64,000 bases of DNA, from contig CAJXTX010000001.1 in assembly GCA_913060705.1 (NCBI GenBank), forward strand, positions 124,001 to 188,000, read 5' to 3'. How positions within the stretch are numbered: the first letter of the stretch is position 1; each line of letters opens with the position of its first letter. Of this stretch, positions 20,724 through 29,946 are shown in pieces. The translations under genes were made by a program, and so were the position numbers. Source of the stretch: an uncultured Bacteroidota bacterium. GTDB taxonomy: Bacteria > Bacteroidota > Bacteroidia > Flavobacteriales > Flavobacteriaceae. The notes under the pieces are model-generated. The model saw only the letters and a list, made by a program, of their open reading frames with translations, was not told where the DNA came from and made no database searches.

Positions 20724-21606
20724 TCCAAAAACCATCCTATCCATAGAAGGACCTACCGCAAGTGGTAAAACCGCCTTAAGCATTGAGTTAGCTCAAACGC
20801 TGGGCACTGAAATTGTCTCAACCGACTCTAGACAATGTTATAAAGAAATGGAGGTTGGAACTGCAGTACCTAGTCTTGAAGAAAGAGCCGTAGTAAAGCA
20901 CTATATGATACACAGTCATAGCATAGAGCAACCTCTTAACGCTGGAACCTTTTCAATAGAAGCGAAAAAACACATCGACGAACTCTTTAAGAAAAACCAG
21001 GTGGTAGTACTCGTCGGGGGCAGCCCTCTCTACGCTGAAGCCCTTTTATTTGGCTTGGACGAACTTCCTCACATTGATAAGGCTATTGTTGAATCGACTC
21101 GAAACCGGACACTCGAAGAACTTCAGCAGCAGTTAAAAGCGTGTGACCCTCAATCCTACACCACCATAGATATGATGAATCGAAGGCGTCTTGAACGAGC
21201 GATTCAGGTGTATGAACAAACAGGTAAACCCATTAGCTATTATTTAAATCGACCTCAGAAAAAATTAGATTTTCAGATTAAGCGCTTCAGAATCGACTGG
21301 GAAAGAGAAGAGCTATACGATCGAATCAATAAAAGGGTTAACCTCATGATCGATCACGGACTAGAGCAAGAGGCGCAAAGGCTTTGGGCGGAGGACAACG
21401 AATTAGTAAAAGCAACCGTTGGTTACTACGAATGGTTTAATTATTTCGAAAAGCAATGTTCTAGAGAAGAGGCTATTGCCGCCATAAAACAACACAGTAG
21501 AAACTTTGCTAAACGCCAACTCACCTGGTACAGAAAAGCACGTGAAATGGAAGTTCTTTCAAATCGAGAACCCTTATCGCAACTTTTAGAACGTATTAAG
21601 GGTTAA
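20716..21606 (+). CDS. miaA: tRNA dimethylallyltransferase
   Basis: MiaA transfers a dimethylallyl group to A37 of tRNAs that read UNN codons. The 296-residue protein has P-loop GPTASGKTALSIELAQ at about 12, DSRQCYKEMEVGTAVPS (DSxQ substrate motif) near 36, VGGSPLYAEALL near 100, and RRRLERAIQVYEQTGKPIS near 158. The start is TTG at 20716, since no ATG or GTG lies between the previous gene and the P-loop. The gene overlaps the exonuclease by 8 bases and runs 11 bases into the convergent response regulator gene. Confidence 0.94.
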   Translation: MSSPKTILSIEGPTASGKTALSIELAQTLGTEIVSTDSRQCYKEMEVGTAVPSLEERAVVKHYMIHSHSIEQPLNAGTFSIEAKKHIDELFKKNQVVVLVGGSPLYAEALLFGLDELPHIDKAIVESTRNRTLEELQQQLKACDPQSYTTIDMMNRRRLERAIQVYEQTGKPISYYLNRPQKKLDFQIKRFRIDWEREELYDRINKRVNLMIDHGLEQEAQRLWAEDNELVKATVGYYEWFNYFEKQCSREEAIAAIKQHSRNFAKRQLTWYRKAREMEVLSNREPLSQLLERIKG

Positions 21607-22297
21607 CTACCAATCGGAATCCTTCTCCATGGATGTTGAGAATTTCAACCTTTTCATCTTTCTTTAGGTATTTGCGCAGCTTCGCAATATAAACATCCAT
21701 ACTCCTAGAGGTGAAGTAGTTGTCATCTCTCCAGATCTGCGTAAGAGCGCGCTCTCTAGGCATTAGGTCATTAAGGTGAAGAGCCAGCATCTTTAAAAGC
21801 TCGTTTTCTTTTGGAGAAAGTTTGATAGGCTCCTCATCTTTATAAGTTAGAAAACGAAGCTTTGCATTGAGATTAAAGTCACCTATTTGAAAGTCGACCT
21901 GTTGATTATTAGCAACAACACCTACCGCCTTGCGCTTTAAAAGAGTTTTGAGCTTCACGAGTAATACTTCCGAATCAAAGGGCTTGTTCAGATAATCATC
22001 CGCTCCTGATTTGTAACCTTTTAGCACATCTTCTTTAAGGCTTTTAGCGGTTAGAAAAATGATAGGTATAAAGGCATTGTCTTCTCTAATTTCCTTAGCA
22101 AGAGTAAACCCATCTTTGAACGGCATCATGACATCAAGAATGCAGGCATCGTACGCTCCTTTCTTGTACTTATCAAAGCCTTCCATTCCATTCTTTGCGA
22201 GGGTCACGTCAAATCCATTTAATCCTAGGTAATCCTTTAAAACAATACCAAAATTAGGATCGTCTTCAACGAGTAAAATTCTCTTTGCATCACTCAT
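21596..22297 (-). CDS. OmpR/PhoB-family response regulator
   Basis: A 233-residue two-component regulator. The receiver domain (residues 4-120) has the acidic pair EDD at 11-13, the phosphoacceptor Asp in CILDVMMPFKDG near 55, and Lys in YLNKPFDSEVL near 105. The C-terminal winged helix (about 135-230) includes LSPKENELLKMLALH and SRSMDVYIAKLRKYLK. It is similar in build to Bacteroidetes RprY. It pairs with the histidine kinase 6 bases upstream and overlaps convergent miaA by 11 bases. The signal and targets are not known. Confidence 0.93.
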   Translation of the reverse strand: MSDAKRILLVEDDPNFGIVLKDYLGLNGFDVTLAKNGMEGFDKYKKGAYDACILDVMMPFKDGFTLAKEIREDNAFIPIIFLTAKSLKEDVLKGYKSGADDYLNKPFDSEVLLVKLKTLLKRKAVGVVANNQQVDFQIGDFNLNAKLRFLTYKDEEPIKLSPKENELLKMLALHLNDLMPRERALTQIWRDDNYFTSRSMDVYIAKLRKYLKKDEKVEILNIHGEGFRLVVNP

Positions 22298-22303
22298 GGG
22301 CTC

Positions 22304-23908
22304 TTAATGTAAATTGAGTTTAATTGAAAATTCAGTTCCAATGCCCTTTTCGCTTTCAACATTCACCTCACCAGAATGTGCTTCTACAATTTGTTTGACG
22401 TATGCAAGACCAAGTCCATGCCCCTTTACATTGTGCAGGTTCCCCGTATTTTCACGGTAGAACTTCTCAAAAACATGTTTTAGAGAAGACCGGCTCATTC
22501 CTTTACCATTGTCTTTAATTGTGGTAACCACTGTTCTGTTTACATTAAACGTTTTAACTTCTATTTCAAGAGGTCTATCTGTATCAGCATATTTTAGAGC
22601 ATTATCTAAAATATTGACAAAAACATTGATGAGATGCATAGCATTTCCCCAAATGATTTCATCTTCTGCCTCTTTCTTAACAATTATTGTGCCATTTTTT
22701 TCAGCAACAAATAATTTTACTCTATCTATCGCCTCATCAAGAACTCCGTTAAGATTAATCTCTTCTTTTTCTATAGTTAGCTGGTCTTTTTCGAGCTGAG
22801 AAATTTGCAAAACATTTTCAACCTGAGCGTTCATCCTCTTGTTTTCATCTTTAATCATCTTAATATACCGATCAAAGTTTTCTGGCCTACTTGAAGGGAC
22901 TAACGAAGAAGAAGCTTTAAGCGCCTCTACTGCTAGGTTTATCGTTGCAATAGGTGTCTTAAACTCATGGGTCATATTATTGATGAAGTCTGATTTTATC
23001 TCTGCAATTTTCTTTTGGGTAAAAAGCTGATGCAAGGCCACACTAAAAGCAACTAAAATGATAAGCGTAAATACAATAGAAATCGCTACTAAACCGATAA
23101 CATCTCGCCAAATGAGGGCTTCACGGTTTGGAATGCTTATGTTTAACGTATACTCACTAACGCCCTCACTATCCTTAAAAAAAGTGACTGAAAATTCAGG
23201 ATCTACCGCAAAATCAAAAGCATCAGATTTAATTGCGGTTGGATAGCCTAAACGTTCTATTCCAAACTCAAAATCGCTTTTAATCCCGCGCTTCGCCATT
23301 TCTTGTTCTAAAACGAATCGAATCTCAGAGGCCGAGACACGCTGATGTATTGGTGTAAGTTTTGCCGCCTCTAAAAAAACATCCTCGTATTGTGCTTTTT
23401 CAATGCTACTGAGGCCTCCTATTTTATCTATAACATCAATAGGTTCTAAAGAAACCGAAGAACCGTCTAGTGAGGATTCAGTGCGAAATGTCTTTCTACT
23501 TCGTCTTGAGGTATAATTATAAATTCGCGTAGTATCGCTCGAATTGAGTGCCCTGAAACCTGGCAAAGAACTGGTAGCGACATCGTACCCTTGTTCTAAA
23601 ATCCCATGGGAATAGTAGATGATTTCATCATTAGACAGTCCTCTATCTACAAAAAAGAAATTTCGAATTTGAGTAGACTTAGGGGCCCCTACACTATCAA
23701 TCAATACCGCTAATTTTGAATAGTAGTCATTGCGCTCGCGCTGTTCTACGAGATCAGCAGCGTGCTCCATAACGTCCACCATTGCCGTAGTAAATTCTTC
23801 AGATCTACTTTGTAAAGACAACTTGATCCAATAGCCCTGAACCAATATTGAACCCAATAAAGCTATAGACATAAGTGCTATAGTCGCATAAAGACCTCTT
23901 TTATTCAT
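22304..23908 (-). CDS. Membrane sensor histidine kinase
   Basis: A 534-residue kinase. TM1 is at about 7-27 (YATIALMSIALLGSILVQGY), a periplasmic sensor region covers about 30-265, and TM2 lies near 270-292 (VIGLVAISIVFTLIILVAFSVAL). The HisKA H-box is NNMTHEFKTPIATINLA near 312; the ATPase N box is NILDNALKYAD, the G1 box DNGKGMS and the G2 box GHGLGLAYVKQIV. It resembles the RprX type. It is co-transcribed with the response regulator. A TAACTTTA box (23931-23938, minus strand), 22 bases before the ATG, may be its promoter. Confidence 0.93.
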   Translation of the reverse strand: MNKRGLYATIALMSIALLGSILVQGYWIKLSLQSRSEEFTTAMVDVMEHAADLVEQRERNDYYSKLAVLIDSVGAPKSTQIRNFFFVDRGLSNDEIIYYSHGILEQGYDVATSSLPGFRALNSSDTTRIYNYTSRRSRKTFRTESSLDGSSVSLEPIDVIDKIGGLSSIEKAQYEDVFLEAAKLTPIHQRVSASEIRFVLEQEMAKRGIKSDFEFGIERLGYPTAIKSDAFDFAVDPEFSVTFFKDSEGVSEYTLNISIPNREALIWRDVIGLVAISIVFTLIILVAFSVALHQLFTQKKIAEIKSDFINNMTHEFKTPIATINLAVEALKASSSLVPSSRPENFDRYIKMIKDENKRMNAQVENVLQISQLEKDQLTIEKEEINLNGVLDEAIDRVKLFVAEKNGTIIVKKEAEDEIIWGNAMHLINVFVNILDNALKYADTDRPLEIEVKTFNVNRTVVTTIKDNGKGMSRSSLKHVFEKFYRENTGNLHNVKGHGLGLAYVKQIVEAHSGEVNVESEKGIGTEFSIKLNLH

Positions 23909-23962
23909 CTATTAACAGGTTTATCTCCCTTAAAGTTAGGGCTAATGTTAGAAATCTGAAGC

Positions 23963-24556
23963 CTAGATGAGGTCCTCCAGTAAAGCCGCGACTTGGTCTT
24001 CAAGAGCAATTGTTCCAGAGTTATCGATGAGATAGGTAGCTCGTTCTGCGAGTTCTTCATAAATAGGCTGGCTTTGAATTCTCTTGAGTACGGCTTCTCT
24101 GCTCAACCCATCCCTTTTCATTACACGCTCTAATCGAATAGACTCAGGTGCAACTACAAGAACAACAGCATCAAATTGGGTATAATAGGCTGTAAGTAAC
24201 ACCAAAGCTGATTCATGAAATACTATTGAAGAAACTTGTTCCTTTGACCACTTTTCAAAATCTTCTCTCACTACCGGATGTACCAAAGATTCTAGTTGCG
24301 TCTTCAACGAAGGATTTTCAAAAATAGCGGCACTAATAAAACCCCTGTTAAGATCCTGAGCCTCCCCTTCTCCATCAAATGAATAAGCCTCTGAGCCTAA
24401 CAAGGCGATCAGTTCAGTCCTTAATCCTTCATGGTGAACCATGAGATATTTGGCTCTGTCGTCTGAAGGATAAACAGAATAACCTTTTTCTTGAAGCAGA
24501 TTACATACCCGTGACTTCCCCGAACCAATACCCCCAGTAATTGCAACTTTCTTCAT
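23963..24556 (-). CDS. coaE: Dephospho-CoA kinase
   Basis: CoaE phosphorylates the ribose 3'-OH of dephospho-CoA, the last step of CoA synthesis. The 197-residue protein has P-loop GGIGSGKSRVCNLL at 8-21, the DDRAKYLM segment at about 32, SLVHPVVREDFEKW near 88-102, and the lid region RVMKRDGLSREAVLKRIQSQ near 143. It overlaps the YbbR gene by one base. PanB and CoaBC of the same pathway are also in this window but in other operons. Confidence 0.95.
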   Translation of the reverse strand: MKKVAITGGIGSGKSRVCNLLQEKGYSVYPSDDRAKYLMVHHEGLRTELIALLGSEAYSFDGEGEAQDLNRGFISAAIFENPSLKTQLESLVHPVVREDFEKWSKEQVSSIVFHESALVLLTAYYTQFDAVVLVVAPESIRLERVMKRDGLSREAVLKRIQSQPIYEELAERATYLIDNSGTIALEDQVAALLEDLI

Positions 24557-25482
24557 TATCTCTCAATTAAAAAGTCTACGGTTGAAGTCAGGAGTTCAGT
24601 ATATAAAACTCCTTTTGGTGCTTTGGTTAATTTCAGCGGTAATTGCTTATCCTCTTTCATAAAGGTAGAATCGATCACAACACTGACCTCAAAATCTCTG
24701 TAAGACCAGTTATTTAACAATGTGGTCGGCGCTTTACACAATACCGAAATTGTATTGGGAAATAGTTGCACTCTGCTACCATCTTCTAGAGTTGGCAAGA
24801 GGACGGGAACCTTAAAGATGCGCTCTGAAAACCGTGCCACCTCTTGTGTAAAAAGGATCTCAGAATCTGAAATTCTCAATTCTTCTAAACCTTTTAGATC
24901 CAAGGGCAGCTTGATGTTGATTGAAGCCTTAATGTTTTCTAGGCGCAGAGGTTCTGTTAAGATCTTATCTACACCTTCTAAGCTTTTTTCTGTACCTCTA
25001 ACTTCTACGAAAGGAGGATCTATTCTTACCGAGTCAATGGCTACATAGTTTGGAACAAATGAAGTAAACACCCTTGGAATGACTTTAATTCGCTTCGTTT
25101 TCAAAAGAGACGCTTGAACCACAATGTCTGTTGCTGAAACATAATCAATCGAAATGGTTTCAGGGGTTTGAGAAAATATAGCGTCTTCGATAGCCTCGGC
25201 AGGCATTAGGTAAGTTCCATTAACATACTCTAATGGCGTAAGAGGAATTTCTAATTCCTTGTTTGACGAAAAGTCAAAAAGCACTCTGAACCCAGTACCA
25301 CTTATACGAAGGGGAATATCAAAAGCCTCATTTGACTCTAATAAGAGTGAATCTGGAACCTCAGAAAATCGAATCTTTACCGATGAGCTTAGTGTTACGG
25401 GTTTACTTAATTGGTTAAAAAACCAGATAAGTGCTGCGATAAAAAAGAAATACACGAATTGCTTAAATCCTATTTTACGCAT
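24556..25482 (-). CDS. YbbR-like domain protein
   Basis: A 308-residue envelope protein with one N-terminal membrane anchor (FKQFVYFFFIAALIWFFNQLSKPV) and an outward-facing beta-rich body. Segments such as VRIDPPFVEVRGTEKSLEGVDKILTEPLRLENI around 165-195 match YbbR repeats. In Firmicutes YbbR/CdaR proteins regulate the c-di-AMP cyclase CdaA; no cdaA is visible here, so that role should not be assumed. It sits between a glycosyltransferase (2-base gap) and coaE (1-base overlap). Confidence 0.8.
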   Translation of the reverse strand: MRKIGFKQFVYFFFIAALIWFFNQLSKPVTLSSSVKIRFSEVPDSLLLESNEAFDIPLRISGTGFRVLFDFSSNKELEIPLTPLEYVNGTYLMPAEAIEDAIFSQTPETISIDYVSATDIVVQASLLKTKRIKVIPRVFTSFVPNYVAIDSVRIDPPFVEVRGTEKSLEGVDKILTEPLRLENIKASINIKLPLDLKGLEELRISDSEILFTQEVARFSERIFKVPVLLPTLEDGSRVQLFPNTISVLCKAPTTLLNNWSYRDFEVSVVIDSTFMKEDKQLPLKLTKAPKGVLYTELLTSTVDFLIER

Positions 25483-25484
25483 GG

Positions 25485-26537
25485 CTAAGACACTTTAGAT
25501 TCAACAGTAAAGAAATACTGTGGGAACAACTCTTGAACACTTTTATGTGATGAAGTCCTTAGTTTAATATACGTTAAAAAATACCCCACGCCATATGAAC
25601 CCATTTGGATGAAAAGAGCGGCTACTGTGAGGGCCGTTAAGTGTAAGGATCTGGATTTTAGCAAAACATCCATTTTCAGGGCCCCTACATACAGTATAAG
25701 AGGAGCGCTCATAATCAGCATAATCAGCTCATGGAGTTCACCTGAAAATGTCATGATTAAAGACAAAACAAGAATAACAATATAGAGGGTAAATAAAGAA
25801 GGTAAGACATATACACTTCTCTTGAACTCCGGATGCATTTGCTCTAATATTGGCCGTACAGCACCAAACTTAAAAACCTGCCTAGCAAAGGAAAAAAAAG
25901 AGATCCTTCTTTGATGATATACCTTAACAGATGGGATTAGCCTAGACTTAAAACCGCTCTTCCATGCGCGCATGCTGAGTTCAGGATCCTCACCTGGATG
26001 CATCACACCAAAACCGCCCGTAGATTCAAACACCTCTTTTGATAATCCCATATTGAAGCTCCTTGGCTCAAATCGATTCGAAGCCCCCCCTCTAACACCC
26101 CCTGTGGTAACTTTTGAAGTCATCACAAAGTTAATAGCACGCTGCAGTGGCGAGAAAGAAGGTAAGGCATCATCTGGTCCACCAAAAAAATCAACATACC
26201 TAGAAGTGAGCTCTCGATCAAGTGTAGCTAAATAGTCCTTGGGTAAGATACAATCTGAGTCAAAGAGCAAATAATAGGAACCCTTAGCACGTGACATTCC
26301 GTAATTTCTGCTGTCTCCAGGACCCGTGTTCTTTTTTTGATAATAGGATATTCTAGAGCGTAACGGGCTGCGCTCAACAACCTCTATCGCAGGTTTTTGA
26401 GAACCGTCTTCAACTACCACAATTTCAAATTCTCCTTTAAACTCTTGAAGAGCAATAGAGTGTAATAATTGATCTAATTCTTCTGGCCGATTGTATACCG
26501 GCACAATGATAGAATAGTATAAGGGTGACTGATTCAT
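25485..26537 (-). CDS. Family 2 glycosyltransferase, membrane-associated
   Basis: A 350-residue GT-A enzyme. The N-terminal catalytic domain has YYSIIVPVYNRPEELDQLLHS, VVVEDGSQ (nucleotide-sugar Asp), LLFDSDCILPKDY (DxD-like, near 110) and GGFGVMHPGEDPELSMRAW (acid/base region near 185). Two to three hydrophobic helices follow at about 243-320 (LFTLYIVILVLSLIMTF and later), suggesting membrane attachment. The acceptor is unknown; cell-surface polysaccharide or glycolipid is the likely context. Confidence 0.87.
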   Translation of the reverse strand: MNQSPLYYSIIVPVYNRPEELDQLLHSIALQEFKGEFEIVVVEDGSQKPAIEVVERSPLRSRISYYQKKNTGPGDSRNYGMSRAKGSYYLLFDSDCILPKDYLATLDRELTSRYVDFFGGPDDALPSFSPLQRAINFVMTSKVTTGGVRGGASNRFEPRSFNMGLSKEVFESTGGFGVMHPGEDPELSMRAWKSGFKSRLIPSVKVYHQRRISFFSFARQVFKFGAVRPILEQMHPEFKRSVYVLPSLFTLYIVILVLSLIMTFSGELHELIMLIMSAPLILYVGALKMDVLLKSRSLHLTALTVAALFIQMGSYGVGYFLTYIKLRTSSHKSVQELFPQYFFTVESKVS

Positions 26538-26561
26538 GCTAACCCTTGAAGCGAACCACTG

Positions 26562-27377
26562 TTACTTTTCAGAAAAGAAGTCAACGATTTCTTGGCTCAC
26601 ACCGGTCGTTGAGAACCCCCCATCGTGAAACAGGTTTTGCATGGTGACTTTACGTGTAAGATCTGAAAATAAGGTCACCGCATAGTCTGCGCAATCATCA
26701 GCCGAAGCATTTCCAAGTGGAGACATTTTCTCGGCATAGTTTAAGAAGGCATCAAAACCTTTCACTCCTTTACCTGCCGTTGTCACCGTTGGAGATTGTG
26801 AGATCGTGTTCACACGCACTTTCTTTTCCTTTCCGAAGAAATAGCCAAAACTTCTAGCCACTGACTCTAAATAAGCCTTATTGTCGGCCATATCGTTATA
26901 GTCCGGAAAAGTTCTCTGAGCGGCCATATAGGTAAGCGCCAAAATACTCCCCCACTCATTCATCGCATCAGCCTTATATAACTGTTGAAGGAGTTTATGA
27001 AAAGACAAGGCAGAAACATCCCATCCCTTGGCAGTAAAATCGTAGTTCTCATCGGTGTAGTGACGTCCTTTTCTCACATTAACAGACATTCCTATAGAGT
27101 GCAAAACAAAATCAAGCTTACCACCTAGAATCTGTATCGATTCTGTAATCAATTTCTCTAAATCTTCCGTAGAGGTCGCATCAGCTCCAATTATCGTGGC
27201 ACCTGTTTTCTCTGCAAGTGCATTCAACTCCCCCATTCTCAATGCAATAGGAGCATTAGTTAATACAAATGCACCCCCCTCTTCGTGAACGCGTTCTGCG
27301 GTTTTCCAAGCGATAGAATTTTCATCTAAAGCTCCAAATATGATTCCGCGTTTACCCTTTAAAAGATTGTAATTCAT
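26562..27377 (-). CDS. fabI: Enoyl-[acyl-carrier-protein] reductase
   Basis: FabI performs the NADH-dependent last reduction in each round of fatty acid elongation. The 271-residue protein has GKRGIIFGALDENSIAWKTA (FabI-type cofactor motif) at the N-terminus, VLHSIGMS near 92, and the divergent SDR catalytic pair in PDYNDMADNKAYL (Tyr-x6-Lys) near 158. A TATATTTG promoter box lies 22 bases before the ATG. Confidence 0.95.
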   Translation of the reverse strand: MNYNLLKGKRGIIFGALDENSIAWKTAERVHEEGGAFVLTNAPIALRMGELNALAEKTGATIIGADATSTEDLEKLITESIQILGGKLDFVLHSIGMSVNVRKGRHYTDENYDFTAKGWDVSALSFHKLLQQLYKADAMNEWGSILALTYMAAQRTFPDYNDMADNKAYLESVARSFGYFFGKEKKVRVNTISQSPTVTTAGKGVKGFDAFLNYAEKMSPLGNASADDCADYAVTLFSDLTRKVTMQNLFHDGGFSTTGVSQEIVDFFSEK

Positions 27378-27399
27378 GATTGTTTATTTAATGAATGCT

Positions 27400-27407
27400 C
27401 AAATATA
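27400..27407 (-). promoter_or_regulatory. fabI -7 box TATATTTG
   Basis: Exact TAnnTTTG on the minus strand, 22 bases before the fabI ATG and just outside the recN stop. Confidence 0.6.
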
Positions 27408-27423
27408 GCAAGATTCAACACCA

Positions 27424-29079
27424 CTAATGTCTTGTCAATAGCGTTCTTGCATGGCTTAACGCCGTTTCAGAAGGATTATTCCCTTCTATCATCGATGCGA
27501 TTTCTTCTTGACGGGCATTTTCAGTTAACTGCATCACACGTGTATTGACACGTCCGTCAGCTTCTTTCTTAAATACCTTGAGGTGAGTAGATCCTTTTGC
27601 GGCGACTTGTGGAAGGTGAGTAATTACCAGAAGCTGATTTCGCGCACCCATCGCTTCAAAAAGTTGGGCAACGCGCTCTGCTACTTGACCCGAAACCCCG
27701 GTATCTATTTCATCAAAGACTTGAGTCGGAATTGAGTTTTTCTCTCCCTTAATATATTGGATGGCCAGCGCCAACCGTGAAAGTTCCCCTCCGGAAACCA
27801 CCTTTTTAAGCTCGAGAAGATCAGATCCCTTATTGGCCTGGAATTTAAAATTAACCTCGTTAATTCCATTACTACCCAAATGCTCAGTCTCGTAAACTTC
27901 TATAGCGATACGCGACCCAGGCATTTCTAAAGAAGACAACACCTTTTCGATAGAAGCACTTAAGACTGTAGCTGCTTTTTTACGTCCATCACTGATTTGG
28001 CCTGCCAACGGTTCTATTTCTTCACGTGCTTTAAGCAGTGCGCTTTCAAGTGCCTTTATGCGATCAGCATAACTACCGTCCTCACCTAAGCTCGTAGCAA
28101 AAGCATCACGCTTTGCCTTTAACCCCTCTACAGTGCTTACCCCATGCTTTTGCTGAAGGCGATGCAATTCTGACAAGAGTTCAGAAACCTCTTCTAAAGC
28201 ACTGGGCTCTAAATCCATTGATTCTAGAGACTGATTAATCTCTTCATACAAATCCTGGGCCTCAATAGCCAAAGACTGCATGCGATTGTTAATCTCCGAA
28301 AATGATTCTGAAGCTTTTAATAGAGATGAACTCAACCGCTGTGCTTGACGCAACTGTTCATTTAACCCGTAGGGTTCAGATTCAAACAAACCGTTGAGCT
28401 CATCGATGATGGACTGAATCTTCTCTCCCTGACTTAGAATCTCATAACGACTTTCTAGATCTTCCTGATTGAGGTGCTCGAGATTTAAGGCGTCAAGTTC
28501 ACTTTTTAAATGCTGCTGATAGGCCCATTCGCGCTCCATTTCCTCAGATCGATCTGTCAATGCCTCAAACTCGTCACTTAATGCTTTATAGCTCCTGTAT
28601 TTTTTGCGGTATTCGTCTACTACATCCTGATGTTGGGCCTGCTCGTCTAAAAAATCAAGCTGCTCAGCATTCTTTAAAAAAGAATAGGATTCATTTTGAG
28701 AATGAAATGAGAACAGTTTATCCGTCAATTGGTTCAAAACGGTCTGTTTTACAGGAGTATCGTTGATAAAAATTCGAGACTTCTGGGTCTTACCCATTTC
28801 TCTTCGAATTATACAATATTTATCGTAATCAAGATCGTACGCTTCAAACCACTGCTTGTAATGCTTACTAATGGCTATTTCTAACTCAAGTACACACTTT
28901 GCATCTGGGTCATAAAAAGAAACTCCTTCTGCTCGTGCACCTAAAGCCAACTGAAGTGCCTGAAGTACTACAGATTTTCCTGATCCTGTTTCTCCTGTAA
29001 CTACATTAAAACCAGGGCCAAACTCAATGCGTAGTTCGTCGATGAGCGCAAAATTCTTTATGTAAAGCGAAACAAGCAT
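27424..29079 (-). CDS. recN: DNA repair protein RecN
   Basis: A 551-residue SMC-like ATPase of double-strand-break repair. Walker A is GETGSGKSVVLQALQLALG at about 30; a long coiled coil spans roughly 155-400; the signature is VVSGGELSRLALAIQYI near 425 and Walker B QVFDEIDTGVSGQVAERVA near 455, followed by the His switch LLVITHLPQVAAKG. The length fits the family. Its own variant -7 box lies 18 bases upstream. Confidence 0.96.
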   Translation of the reverse strand: MLVSLYIKNFALIDELRIEFGPGFNVVTGETGSGKSVVLQALQLALGARAEGVSFYDPDAKCVLELEIAISKHYKQWFEAYDLDYDKYCIIRREMGKTQKSRIFINDTPVKQTVLNQLTDKLFSFHSQNESYSFLKNAEQLDFLDEQAQHQDVVDEYRKKYRSYKALSDEFEALTDRSEEMEREWAYQQHLKSELDALNLEHLNQEDLESRYEILSQGEKIQSIIDELNGLFESEPYGLNEQLRQAQRLSSSLLKASESFSEINNRMQSLAIEAQDLYEEINQSLESMDLEPSALEEVSELLSELHRLQQKHGVSTVEGLKAKRDAFATSLGEDGSYADRIKALESALLKAREEIEPLAGQISDGRKKAATVLSASIEKVLSSLEMPGSRIAIEVYETEHLGSNGINEVNFKFQANKGSDLLELKKVVSGGELSRLALAIQYIKGEKNSIPTQVFDEIDTGVSGQVAERVAQLFEAMGARNQLLVITHLPQVAAKGSTHLKVFKKEADGRVNTRVMQLTENARQEEIASMIEGNNPSETALSHARTLLTRH

Positions 29080-29097
29080 TTATTTCTTTTAGCACCG

Positions 29098-29105
29098 TAA
29101 ATATA
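29098..29105 (-). promoter_or_regulatory. recN -7 box, variant TATATTTA
   Basis: TATATTTACG on the minus strand, 18 bases before the recN ATG, in the 78-base gap after porD. Confidence 0.4.
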
Positions 29106-29157
29106 AGTAGAGTAGAGTGCACTTTACTTGCGCGATGAGGCAAACCTTGTATGGTAA

Positions 29158-29946
29158 TTAGAAGAGTTTTGGGTGTGCATCCTTAATTCGTTGCAATAAA
29201 AGTGAGTTTGCCACTAAAACATCCTGATCATCTATTACCAAAAGACTCTCCTTAATGCAGGATTGATCATAGGCGGTTCTTTTTGAATCCATTAAGATAC
29301 AGGCGCTATTTAACTGAAAGTAAAAAAGCCTGATCGAGGTATAAGCAGGATTGAGCAGTTCATAAATCAAGCGATACTTTGAAGTGCCGCCTCTTCTCAT
29401 TTCCCAACCTGCAAAGGAAGTTGATTGCATTCGTGTAAGCAGTTCATCCGCCTTTCGGAAATAGGCCGTACCCCCATTAATAGACTCTGAATCAGCATAA
29501 AACCCAAGGCCTACGTAAGCAAAGAATACAGCATTCGCAACTAAATTTGATTGGATAGTATTCAGATTAAAAAAAAGAGGTGTTCCAGGTATGTAGGTAA
29601 ACCCTAAAGAAGGTTCATACCAGCGGAAGAGCAACGTTCGGTATCCTGAGGAATTCAGTTTATAAATCCCCACACTCAAAGCAGCACGTATACCAGTGTT
29701 ACGATGTTCAAGAACTGAAAACGTATAACTGAGCTCCAACGAAGGCTTCTCTACTCTACCAAACGTTGTACCGTTTAAGGTTGAGGTGAGCATTTTAGAA
29801 AGGTCCCTTTCTATTTGCCGGTATTGGATCTGATAGGCGTTGTTTTGGGTTCGATTCTCAAGTTTAACCTGAATACGGGCTTGCTGGGCCGAAAGCGCTC
29901 CGTAGAACACTACGAAGAATCCAACAAGTATCTTTCTTAAAACCAT
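29158..29946 (-). CDS. PorD-like (DUF4835) secreted protein
   Basis: A 262-residue protein with a signal peptide (MVLRKILVGFFVVFYGALSAQQ). Its position between coaBC and recN is the usual one for DUF4835, which is named PorD in type IX secretion annotation. Matching features include the ADSESINGGTAYFRKADELL segment near 155, FAGWEMRRGGTSKYRLIYELLNPAYTSIR near 180 and a C-terminal Leu-rich end. The N-terminal part is divergent from what I recall of the family, so assignment rests on the C-terminal half plus synteny. It overlaps coaBC by 10 bases. The exact role in secretion is unclear. Confidence 0.75.
   Translation of the reverse strand: MVLRKILVGFFVVFYGALSAQQARIQVKLENRTQNNAYQIQYRQIERDLSKMLTSTLNGTTFGRVEKPSLELSYTFSVLEHRNTGIRAALSVGIYKLNSSGYRTLLFRWYEPSLGFTYIPGTPLFFNLNTIQSNLVANAVFFAYVGLGFYADSESINGGTAYFRKADELLTRMQSTSFAGWEMRRGGTSKYRLIYELLNPAYTSIRLFYFQLNSACILMDSKRTAYDQSCIKESLLVIDDQDVLVANSLLLQRIKDAHPKLF

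Noticed and set aside
24556-25482. YbbR protein as a c-di-AMP cyclase regulator
   Set aside because: No cdaA or glmM is adjacent, so the Firmicutes role cannot be transferred.
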